Source: an uncultured Coprococcus sp. (lineage in GTDB: Bacteria; Bacillota_A; Clostridia; Lachnospirales; Lachnospiraceae). From it: a stretch of DNA of 9,253 bases. The position numbers and the translations under genes are program-made. Position 1 is the stretch's first letter. Each line of letters starts with the position of its first letter. Positions 1 to 6,091 of this stretch are shown in pieces. A model generated the notes under the pieces. It was not told where the DNA came from, made no database searches, and saw nothing but the letters and a program-made list of their open reading frames with translations. The stretch lies in assembly GCA_900767685.1 (NCBI GenBank), contig CAAGAB010000160.1, positions 1-9,253 on the forward strand, written 5' to 3'.

Positions 1-570
1 CCACCGGCAACAACAATGTCAGAGACAGGTACAGACGTTATGTTCCAGTCAGGTACAGTAGCAATGATCACACAGGGTTCATGGATGACAGCAGGATTCC
101 TTGACAACGAGTATCTCGTTGAGAACTGTGACGTAGCAATTCTTCCATATGACAAGACAACAGGTATGAGAACTTCTATCTGTAACGGACTTGGATGGGC
201 TGCATCAGCAGGCACAAAGAGACCAGATGACTGCTGGAAGCTTATCGAGTGGTTCGGTTCAAAGGAGATGCAGGAGAAGCAGGCTGAGCTCGGTGTAACA
301 ATGTCAGCTTACGAAGGCACATCAGACAAGTGGGTTAACTGCACAGACAAGTTCAACCTCAACGCTTACCTTGATATCACAAAGGAGTCAACAGTTCCAG
401 GCGTAACAAATGAGCTTATACTCAGACCTTACACATACAATTCAACAGTATGGTCACAGGCAGCACAGACATTCTTCGCAGATGCATGGGCAGATCCATC
501 AAAGATGGAGCAGTCATGTAAGGACTTCGCAGTTCAGATGAACCAGTACATCGATGAGGAAGACAAGTAA
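1..570 (+). CDS. Sugar ABC transporter substrate-binding protein, C-terminal part (5' truncated)
   Basis: This is the last 189 codons of an extracellular solute-binding protein of the carbohydrate ABC importer class (MsmE/RafE-like, family 1 binding protein). The frame is open from base 1, so the ATG at 16 is internal, and it ends with TAA at 568-570. The segment QGSWMTAGF, the ILPYDKTTGM stretch, NGLGWAASAGTKRPDDCWKLIEWFGSKEMQEKQAELG and the conserved C-terminal helices are typical of the second lobe of such proteins: a tryptophan-bearing sugar-site loop, then a 'small residue, then helix' pattern. The signal peptide and lipobox would lie upstream, outside the window. Codon choice is strongly biased (ACA, GCA, TCA, CTT), as expected for a highly expressed binding protein. 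Two permeases follow and a GH36 alpha-galactosidase lies further downstream, so alpha-galactosides such as raffinose or melibiose are the likely ligand. The ligand is inferred from context only. Confidence 0.93.
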   Translation, partial: PPATTMSETGTDVMFQSGTVAMITQGSWMTAGFLDNEYLVENCDVAILPYDKTTGMRTSICNGLGWAASAGTKRPDDCWKLIEWFGSKEMQEKQAELGVTMSAYEGTSDKWVNCTDKFNLNAYLDITKESTVPGVTNELILRPYTYNSTVWSQAAQTFFADAWADPSKMEQSCKDFAVQMNQYIDEEDK

Positions 571-600
571 TCCTACAGAGCATTTATAAGATAACATAAC

Positions 601-628
601 AGTGGGTAGGATGGAGGTCCTACCCATT
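601..628 (+). other. Intercistronic stem-loop after the binding-protein gene
   Basis: An imperfect 10-bp stem (601-610 with 619-628, one G-T wobble) closes an 8-base loop; its core is TGGGTAGG/CCTACCCA. It starts 30 bases after the stop codon of the binding protein and has no T-run after it, so it does not look like a full intrinsic terminator. Hairpins here are common between binding-protein and permease genes, where they protect the upstream message from 3' exonucleases or partly attenuate read-through. That role is inferred. Confidence 0.6.
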
Positions 629-687
629 GCTTACCAGAAACAGGCGGGGTGTTAATTACAATATAAATGAATAAGAGGAGGGATTTT

Positions 688-1704
688 ATGTCAGATAACA
701 AGAAGAAAACTGATACCAAGGCAGCTGAGGCAAAGAAAGTAGAAGAAAAAGCGGCTGAGATAATTCAGGCAACAGAGACACAGACAGTTAAGCCTGCAGT
801 AGCAGAAGATAAAGAGTTCAAGAAAAAGAAGTCAACAACATGGGAAAGAAACCAGCGCAAATGGGGCTGGGCATTCATCCTCCCAACAATGATAGGAATC
901 ATCGTACTTAACTTATGGCCTATAGTACAGACAATATATCAGTCATTCTGCAAGGTCGGTTCATTCGGAGATTCATCATTTGCAGGATTTGCAAATTACA
1001 AGAAGATGTTTGCTGACCCTGAGGTATGGCAGTCACTTCTCAATACATTCAAGTATGCGATCATTGAGGTTCCATTCTCAATCGCAATTGCACTTATACT
1101 TGCAGTATTCCTGAATCGTAAGATGCATGGAAGAACAATATACAGAGCAATATTTTTCCTGCCAATGGTAGTTGCACCAGCAGCCGTAGCCATGGTATGG
1201 AGATGGTTATACAATTCACAGTTCGGTCTGTTAAACCACATCCTCGGTACAAAGATCGAGTGGATATCCAATCCAAAGATCGCATGGATCTCAGTTGCGA
1301 TCATCGGTGTTTGGTCGATTATAGGTTACAACATGGTTCTGTTCCTTGCAGGACTTCAGGAGATACCTAAGGATTACTACGAGGCAGCGGATATTGACGG
1401 AGCATCAGGAGTAAGAGCTTTCTTCAAGATTACTCTTCCACTTCTCTCTCCTACAGTATTCTTCGTACTCGTAACAAGAGTAATCGGAGCACTTCAGGTA
1501 TTCGACCTTGTATACATGGTAATGGATATTTCCAATCCGGCCCTCAAGAAGACAGAGTCCATCGTATATCTGTTCTACCAGTATTCGTTCCAGAATGGTA
1601 ACAAGGGTTATGGATCAGCAATAGTAGTTCTTCTTCTCGCAGTCATCATGGTACTTACAGTATTCCAGATGATCGGTCAGAAGAAGTGGGTTCACTATAA
1701 CTAG
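688..1704 (+). CDS. Sugar ABC transporter permease 1 (MsmF/RafF-like)
   Basis: Inner-membrane subunit of a carbohydrate ABC importer, MalF-type (binding-protein-dependent transport family 1), 338 residues from the start chosen here. An in-frame ATG exists at 667, but AGAGGAGGG at 674-682 lies inside that longer reading and is ideally spaced for the ATG at 688. Residues 1-58 are a hydrophilic K/E/A/T-rich cytoplasmic extension. The first membrane segment is about 61-85 (GWAFILPTMIGIIVL), and about five more follow. The EAA loop that docks on the ATPase is clear at 232-239 (EAADIDGA), followed by the usual FFKITLPLLSP. The gene stops 15 bases before permease 2, so the two are surely co-transcribed. 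Substrate is assigned by context with the GH36 gene and could be another oligosaccharide. Confidence 0.93.
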   Translation: MSDNKKKTDTKAAEAKKVEEKAAEIIQATETQTVKPAVAEDKEFKKKKSTTWERNQRKWGWAFILPTMIGIIVLNLWPIVQTIYQSFCKVGSFGDSSFAGFANYKKMFADPEVWQSLLNTFKYAIIEVPFSIAIALILAVFLNRKMHGRTIYRAIFFLPMVVAPAAVAMVWRWLYNSQFGLLNHILGTKIEWISNPKIAWISVAIIGVWSIIGYNMVLFLAGLQEIPKDYYEAADIDGASGVRAFFKITLPLLSPTVFFVLVTRVIGALQVFDLVYMVMDISNPALKKTESIVYLFYQYSFQNGNKGYGSAIVVLLLAVIMVLTVFQMIGQKKWVHYN

Positions 1705-1719
1705 GAAGGGGGAATCGAT

Positions 1720-2562
1720 ATGACAAGAGGCGTACAGTTTAAGAGAAGAATGCAGAGATTATTGATTCACCTCATTCTGATCATATTCTCAATTATTATG
1801 ATAGTGCCATTTGTATGGATGACACTCACAGCATTTAAGACAGTAACAGAGGCAACTTCGGTAAGTCCGTTCGTAATATTCCCATCACAGTGGCGTACAG
1901 ACGCGTTCACTACTGTTTGGAATAACATGAACTTCCTTGTTCTCTACAAGAACACATTATTGCTCATATTCTTCAGAGTTGTGTGTGCATGTCTCACAGC
2001 AACACTTGCAGGATATGCATTTGCAAGACTTAAGTTCAAAGGCAGAGACTTTATGTTCTCTCTGATACTTTTCCAGATGATGATTCCTTCACAGATATTC
2101 ATCATCCCACAGTTCCTGATGATCAGTAAGATGGGCATGACAAATACAATGTTTGCTCTGGTATTCCCGGGAATTGTAACAGCGTTCGGTACTTTCCTGC
2201 TCAAGCAGGCTTACATGGGACTTCCTGGAGATCTCGAGGAGGCAGCGAGACTTGACGGATGTAACATTCCAAAGACATTCGTGTTCGTTATGGCTCCGCT
2301 TGCAAGATCATCGATGGTTGCCCTCGGTATATTCACAGCAGTGTTCGCATTCAAGGATCTGATGTGGCCACTGGTTGTAAACAGCAGTGCAAACAAGATG
2401 CCGCTCTCAGCAGCTCTTGCAACTATGCAGGGACAGTATCAGTCTAACTATCCACAGTTGATGGCTGCTTCACTCATATCATGTATACCAATGATCGTTA
2501 TATACCTGATATTCCAGAAGCAGTTCGTAGAAGGTATCGCAACATCAGGTGGAAAGCTCTAA
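1720..2562 (+). CDS. Sugar ABC transporter permease 2 (MsmG/RafG-like)
   Basis: Second membrane subunit of the same importer, MalG-type, 280 residues, the normal length for the family. The ATG at 1720 follows a strong purine-rich ribosome site (AGGAAGGGGGA, 1703-1713), which overlaps the stop codon of permease 1. A short basic N-terminus (TRGVQFKRRMQR) leads into a first membrane helix at about residues 14-37; the WMTLTAFKT segment just after it is characteristic of MalG-type partners. The EAA loop is at about 174-180 (EAARLDG) with the conserved proline downstream (MAPLARS). The C-terminal IIVIYLIFQKQFVEGIATSGGKL ending is the family signature (QKxFVxGxxxGxxK). No ATPase gene follows, so the pair probably uses a shared MsmK/MsmX-type ATPase encoded elsewhere. 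Confidence 0.94.
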   Translation: MTRGVQFKRRMQRLLIHLILIIFSIIMIVPFVWMTLTAFKTVTEATSVSPFVIFPSQWRTDAFTTVWNNMNFLVLYKNTLLLIFFRVVCACLTATLAGYAFARLKFKGRDFMFSLILFQMMIPSQIFIIPQFLMISKMGMTNTMFALVFPGIVTAFGTFLLKQAYMGLPGDLEEAARLDGCNIPKTFVFVMAPLARSSMVALGIFTAVFAFKDLMWPLVVNSSANKMPLSAALATMQGQYQSNYPQLMAASLISCIPMIVIYLIFQKQFVEGIATSGGKL

Positions 2563-2591
2563 AGAAAGTTAAAGAAGATATTATATATGAC

Positions 2592-2627
2592 CACAGGGTG
2601 ACGTCACTTAATGACGCCACCCTTGTG
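2592..2627 (+). other. Long intercistronic hairpin after permease 2
   Basis: Bases 2592-2606 and 2612-2627 form a stem of about 14 pairs (CACA, GGGTG, CGTCA on the left arm), interrupted by one A-C mismatch (2601/2617) and one bulged T. The loop is CTTAA. It lies 30 bases after the permease 2 stop. No T-run follows (the next bases are AAATATATCG), so a classical intrinsic terminator is not supported. Transcript 3' end protection or partial attenuation is the simplest reading, by inference. Confidence 0.6.
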
Positions 2628-2631
2628 AAAT

Positions 2632-2660
2632 ATATCGTAAGTGCGAAGCACTTGCGATAT
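2632..2660 (+). repeat. Perfect 13-bp palindrome with GAA triloop
   Basis: Bases 2632-2644 pair with 2648-2660 over 13 positions (one G-T wobble), leaving only GAA as the loop. The centre is GTGC-GAA-GCAC, which contains GCGAAGC, known as an exceptionally stable single-strand DNA mini-hairpin. It immediately follows the previous hairpin. It resembles the core of a REP-like or small mobile palindrome, but whether copies exist elsewhere in the genome cannot be seen here. Confidence 0.6.
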
Positions 2661-2661
2661 T

Positions 2662-2696
2662 GTGGACGCCACGCGAAGCGCCTCTCATGCGTCCAC
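2662..2696 (+). repeat. Palindrome GTGGACGC...GCGTCCAC with inner GCGAAGC mini-hairpin
   Basis: A perfect 8-bp stem (2662-2669 with 2689-2696) encloses a small inner hairpin CGC-GAA-GCG at 2672-2680, again holding the GCGAAGC sequence. It directly abuts the preceding 13-bp palindrome and ends 14 bases before the ribosome binding site of the next gene. The leader of that gene is therefore heavily structured. Its role is unknown. Confidence 0.55.
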
Positions 2697-2724
2697 TCAA
2701 CACAGAAACAAAAGGAGGACGTCT

Positions 2725-3405
2725 ATGAAAAAGCCGATAATCACGGAAGAAGAAAAACAGAAGATCAAAGAGATGGACTCCACACGCAAAAAAATAGGGT
2801 ATATATGGGATTATTACAAGCTTTGGATAATCGGTGCGATTGTTCTCGTGGGACTTGTAGTGTATTTCACCGTTGTGTTTGCAACGAGGGAGGACAAGCC
2901 GATACTGGATGTTGTTATTGTGAACAACTACGATGATGTTTCAGAGGACAGCAAGCTGACACAGGGGTTTGTGTCGTATGCAGGGGAAGAAAATCTTCCG
3001 GGAAAGGTTACATTTGACAACAATGCATTTTTTAATCTGGCAAATAACTCAGATTATAAGAACAGTTATTATATGAAGGTGCTGGCATATCTTGAAGCGG
3101 ACACCGCTCAGGCAGTTATGTGCCAGTATGACAATCTCATAGGTCTGGCGAAGAGCGGCAGACTTGCAGACCTGTCGGATGAGAAGGTCGGCGATATATA
3201 TGATAAGTATAAGGATAGGATAATATATTACGAGGATGAAGATGGAAAGAAGATACCTGTCGGAATAGATATATCTGAAGGATACAAGGCGGCAGGACTT
3301 GCTGAGTACACAGATGGCAAGGCATATATCGGATTGTCAGCATATGCGGCAGATTATGGATATGTGGAGAAATTTGTGGACTATATGGTGGAAATTGGAA
3401 AATAG
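2725..3405 (+). CDS. Single-pass membrane protein of unknown function, possible binding-protein-like outer domain
   Basis: I do not recognise a named family. The ATG at 2725 is chosen because AAAGGAGG at 2711-2717 is well placed before it; an upstream in-frame GTG at 2641 would run through the palindromes. The product is 226 residues. Residues 1-23 are charged and cytoplasmic, and GYIWDYYKLW (25-34) is an aromatic membrane-entry segment. One membrane helix lies at about 33-53, followed by R55 and an acidic outside domain of about 170 residues. That domain alternates predicted strands and helices (LDVVIVNN near its start, KVTFDN, AKSGRLADLSD, a final KFVDYM helix). This recalls one lobe of a solute-binding protein, but the likeness is weak. 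The gene sits between permease 2 and the GH36 enzyme with gaps of 162 and 173 bases, and its codon use is less biased than the transporter genes. An accessory role in transport or sensing is a guess. Confidence 0.85.
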   Translation: MKKPIITEEEKQKIKEMDSTRKKIGYIWDYYKLWIIGAIVLVGLVVYFTVVFATREDKPILDVVIVNNYDDVSEDSKLTQGFVSYAGEENLPGKVTFDNNAFFNLANNSDYKNSYYMKVLAYLEADTAQAVMCQYDNLIGLAKSGRLADLSDEKVGDIYDKYKDRIIYYEDEDGKKIPVGIDISEGYKAAGLAEYTDGKAYIGLSAYAADYGYVEKFVDYMVEIGK

Positions 3406-3453
3406 CTTTTAAGAAGCTTGTGTGGAACCCTAAAATGTAAAAATTGCAGGGAA

Positions 3454-3482
3454 TCGAATTAAAACTTAACTAGGAATACAAT
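3454..3482 (+). promoter_or_regulatory. Weak candidate promoter before the alpha-galactosidase gene
   Basis: TACAAT at 3477-3482 matches five of six bases of the sigma-70 -10 box. TCGAAT 17 bases upstream (3454-3459) is a poor -35 (three of six). It could give the GH36 gene some independent transcription, as the 173-base gap suggests, but it overlaps a hairpin and the match may be chance. Confidence 0.22.
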
Positions 3483-3500
3483 CCGGCGGAGCCGGTTGTA
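3477..3500 (+). other. GC-rich hairpin with GGA triloop in the GH36 leader
   Basis: CCGGC-GGA-GCCGG (3483-3495) forms a 5-bp stem with a three-base loop. Beyond one bulged T, the stem extends through TACAA/TTGTA (3477-3481 with 3496-3500). The bases after it (GATAAATTATG) hold no T-run, so it is not a normal terminator. It lies 63 bases before the ribosome binding site of the GH36 gene and shares its loop type with the two palindromes before the membrane-protein gene. Confidence 0.5.
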
Positions 3501-3578
3501 GATAAATTATGAGGAAAGACCAGTCAAATGAAAACTGGCTGCAGAGAAACCGGAGATCATGAAAAGGAGGACATGGGC

Positions 3579-5771
3579 ATGGCAATATTGATAAATGAAG
3601 AGAAAAAGCTTTTCACATTGAATACCAAAAATACTACATATCAGATGAAGGTGATCGATTATGGATATCTGGCTCATCTGTATTACGGCAGGAAAATGGA
3701 CGGGGATATGTCATATGTCATAACTCATTACGATAGAGGATTTTCAGGCAATCCTTACGAGGCACAGGAGAGCAGAGAGTTCTCTTTGGACAATATTCCC
3801 CAGGAATACAGCTGCTACGGCAACGGAGATTTCAGAACACCTGCATTCAACGTAAAGGATATAGAAGGAATCCACGGTTGTGATCTCAGATATGTTTCAT
3901 ACGAGGTGATGGACAAAAAGTACAGTCTCAAGGGTCTTCCTGCAGCTTACACAAATGATGGCGAGAAGGGTGAGACACTCAAGATCGTTCTTCAGGATCC
4001 GCAGGTGGGAGTGGAGGTTGAACTCCTTTACGGAATTATAGAGGACAAGGATCTGATCACCAGATCTGCGATCATAAGAAATATAAGCGATGCGGACATA
4101 TTTGTGGCAAAGGCATCAAGCGTGAGTCTGGATTTTGTGACAGGTGATTATGATCTCATACATTTTCATGGAAGACATGCCATGGAGCGTATGTATGAGA
4201 GAGAAGCTATAAATCATGGTGTGAAGAAGATCGGAAGCACAAGGGGTACATCAAGCCATCAGCACAGTCCATTTGTGGTACTTGCAGGCAAGAATTCAAA
4301 TGAGGATGCAGGTGACTGCTATGGAATCTCACTTCTCTACAGCGGAAGCTTTGGCTGTGAGGTTGAGAAGGATCAGACAGATCAGGTGAGACTTAACATG
4401 GGTGTTCAGGATGAGATGTTTGAGTATGTGCTCTATCCTGAGAGTGAGTTTGTGACACCCGAGGTAGTCATGGTTTATTCACCTGATGGATTTGCAGACA
4501 TGTCACACAAGATGCATGATGTTGTCAGATACAATATCTGCCGCGGCGAGTACAAGACAAAGAGAAGACCTATTCTCATCAACAGTTGGGAGGCGGTATA
4601 CTTTGATTTCAATGGTGATGACATCGTAAATATAGCAAAGCAGGCTTCAGAGCTTGGCGTTGAGATGCTGGTTCTGGATGACGGCTGGTTTGGCGTGAGA
4701 GATGACGACAAGTCAGGACTTGGCGACTGGTTTGTAAATGAGGATAAGATGGGCGGTCCTATGGCTGATGTTGTGAAAAGAGTGAAGGCTCTCGGCATGA
4801 AGTTTGGTATCTGGATCGAGCCGGAGATGGTATCTGAGAAGAGCGAGCTTTTCAAGGAGCATCCTGACTATGCATTTGTGATACCTGGAAGAAAGCCGGT
4901 CATGGGAAGAAGCCAGCTGAACCTGGACTTCTCAAGAAAAGAGGTCGTAAACTGCATATTTGATCAGATGACAGCGGTGCTGGACAAGATTGATGTTGAT
5001 TATATAAAGATGGATATGAACAGAAGTATTCTTAATGTATACTCCATGACAGAGGGAATCCAGAACAATGGAACTATCCTTTATAAGTATGTTCTCGGTG
5101 TATATGATTTCATGGAGAGACTTCAGGCGAGATATCCAAAGATGTTCATTGAGGGCTGCAGTGGCGGCGGCGGAAGATTTGACGCCGGAATGATGTATTA
5201 CACACCACAGATCTGGTGCAGCGATGATACGGATGCGATCTGCAGACTTGACATACAGTACGGAACTTCATTTGGCTACCCTATATCGGTGGTTGGCTCA
5301 CACGTATCAGCGGTTCCGAATCACCAGACAGGCAGAACTACTCCGTTCAATACAAGAGCTGTCGTTGCCATGGCAGGAAGCTTCGGCTATGAGCTTGACC
5401 TGAACAAGGTAAGTGATGAGGAGAAGGAAGAGGTTAAGACTCAGGTAGAAAACTACAAGAAGTATTGGGATCTCCTTCACAACGGACTCTACTACAGACT
5501 GACGGATGCGGACAAGAGCAAGGGCGTGGCTGCATGGTCATTTGTCGCAAGGGACAAGTCAGAGACTCTTGTCAATATCGTGACGGTTGAGAGCTTCTGC
5601 AATTCCCCTGTACCTTTTGTCCGAGTAAAGGGACTTGATGCGGATGCCACATATGTTGACGAGGAGACCGGCGCTGAGTACAGCGGACAGGGACTTGACC
5701 AGATAGGACTTCCTGTGCCACTCAAGTTCGGTGAGTACAATGCTTACCAGATCCATCTTGTTAGGAAGTAG
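3579..5771 (+). CDS. Cytoplasmic alpha-galactosidase, glycoside hydrolase family 36
   Basis: Retaining alpha-galactosidase that releases galactose from raffinose-family oligosaccharides and melibiose. The ATG at 3579 gives 730 residues, the usual length of bacterial GH36 (about 720-740). AAAGGAGG at 3563-3570 is 8 bases before it, is too close to the ATG at 3573, and excludes the ATG at 3528. There is no signal peptide, so it acts in the cytoplasm. A beta-sandwich domain (about 1-330) precedes the catalytic barrel, with INSWEAVYFDFN, LDDGWFGVRDDD (Asp367-368), GLGDWFVN and KFGIWIEPEMVS. Asp479 in IKMDMNR is the expected nucleophile; Asp549 in WCSDDTDAI is the expected acid/base. The 70-residue spacing equals that I recall for Geobacillus AgaA (478 and 548). 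EGCSGGGGRFD, with Cys527, is the galactose-site loop. A short beta domain closes the protein. The residue before the nucleophile is Met, where the family usually has Trp. The gene ends the transporter cluster. Confidence 0.96.
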   Translation: MAILINEEKKLFTLNTKNTTYQMKVIDYGYLAHLYYGRKMDGDMSYVITHYDRGFSGNPYEAQESREFSLDNIPQEYSCYGNGDFRTPAFNVKDIEGIHGCDLRYVSYEVMDKKYSLKGLPAAYTNDGEKGETLKIVLQDPQVGVEVELLYGIIEDKDLITRSAIIRNISDADIFVAKASSVSLDFVTGDYDLIHFHGRHAMERMYEREAINHGVKKIGSTRGTSSHQHSPFVVLAGKNSNEDAGDCYGISLLYSGSFGCEVEKDQTDQVRLNMGVQDEMFEYVLYPESEFVTPEVVMVYSPDGFADMSHKMHDVVRYNICRGEYKTKRRPILINSWEAVYFDFNGDDIVNIAKQASELGVEMLVLDDGWFGVRDDDKSGLGDWFVNEDKMGGPMADVVKRVKALGMKFGIWIEPEMVSEKSELFKEHPDYAFVIPGRKPVMGRSQLNLDFSRKEVVNCIFDQMTAVLDKIDVDYIKMDMNRSILNVYSMTEGIQNNGTILYKYVLGVYDFMERLQARYPKMFIEGCSGGGGRFDAGMMYYTPQIWCSDDTDAICRLDIQYGTSFGYPISVVGSHVSAVPNHQTGRTTPFNTRAVVAMAGSFGYELDLNKVSDEEKEEVKTQVENYKKYWDLLHNGLYYRLTDADKSKGVAAWSFVARDKSETLVNIVTVESFCNSPVPFVRVKGLDADATYVDEETGAEYSGQGLDQIGLPVPLKFGEYNAYQIHLVRK

Positions 5772-5884
5772 CAAATAGATATAGGTACAAGCTTTGATGT
5801 TTTTAACTTTTAAATAAATATCTACAATACATTAGTTGAGTAATGTTATTGGTAGTTTATCGTTCAAATTTTATTGTTCGAATT

Positions 5885-5942
5885 GGCGCCAGTCGCCATC
5901 GTCATGTCTGAAACGGCTGACGGTGGTGGCTGGCACCTTTTT
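5885..5942 (+). terminator. Rho-independent terminator of the alpha-galactoside cluster
   Basis: The arms 5885-5904 and 5918-5937 pair over 20 positions with one C-A mismatch and three G-T wobbles. They enclose a 13-base loop and are followed directly by TTTTT (5938-5942). The orientation serves the + strand; the opposite side lacks a T-run. It begins 113 bases after the GH36 stop codon and would end the operon message. Confidence 0.85.
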
Positions 5943-5991
5943 GTTACATAATTTGAGTTGTTTGTTTTCCATAGCAGGTCTTTTGGGGTGA

Positions 5992-6015
5992 AAAAAGGAT
6001 AAAAATTTCCTTTTT
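5992..6015 (-). terminator. Candidate AT-rich terminator of the MATE gene
   Basis: Read on the - strand, AAAAAGGA (6008-6015) pairs with TCCTTTTT (5992-5999) across an 8-base loop, ending in a run of six T. It is 77 bases past the MATE stop. The stem is weak because six of eight pairs are A-T. A 7-T run at 6051-6057 with a 4-bp stem just before it is an alternative site. Confidence 0.35.
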
Positions 6016-6091
6016 AACGTTATAATAGGGCTCAAAGATACAAAAAATATAAAAAAACACTGTGTTACAAGAGTTTGCGCAATCAGGGTTT

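Larger units (their letters stand above)
5772..6091. other. Gene-free convergent gap between the GH36 and MATE genes
   Basis: This 320-base AT-rich stretch separates two genes that face each other. It holds the strong + strand terminator at 5885-5942 and a possible - strand terminator at 5992-6015. The first 110 bases after the GH36 stop show no clear structure. I see no credible gene: a 74-codon - strand frame overlapping the MATE stop has no ribosome site and reads through the terminator. Confidence 0.7.

Noticed and set aside
667..687. Upstream ATG for permease 1
   Set aside because: The ribosome binding sequence at 674-682 lies inside this extension and is correctly placed for the ATG at 688.
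2632..2696. CRISPR-like repeat pair sharing GCGAAGC
   Set aside because: The shared word is only seven bases, the two units are adjacent palindromes of different length, and there is no repeat-spacer periodicity.
2641..2724. Upstream GTG start for the membrane-protein gene
   Set aside because: The extension is the translation of two palindromes, and a strong ribosome site lies just before the ATG at 2725.
2481..2936. 151-codon + strand frame overlapping permease 2 and the membrane-protein gene
   Set aside because: It overlaps two well-supported genes in another frame, crosses the hairpin cluster, and has no recognisable features.
3477..3510. Intrinsic terminator after the membrane-protein gene
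   Set aside because: The stem is followed by GATAAATTATG and not by a T-run.
3528..3578. Upstream ATGs at 3528 and 3573 for the GH36 gene
   Set aside because: AAAGGAGG at 3563-3570 lies inside the longer form and only two bases before 3573; 8 bases before 3579 is the normal spacing, and MAILINEE is a usual family start.
4475..4855. 126-codon - strand frame inside the GH36 gene
   Set aside because: Antisense shadow of the conserved catalytic domain; Ser/Pro-rich with no ribosome site.
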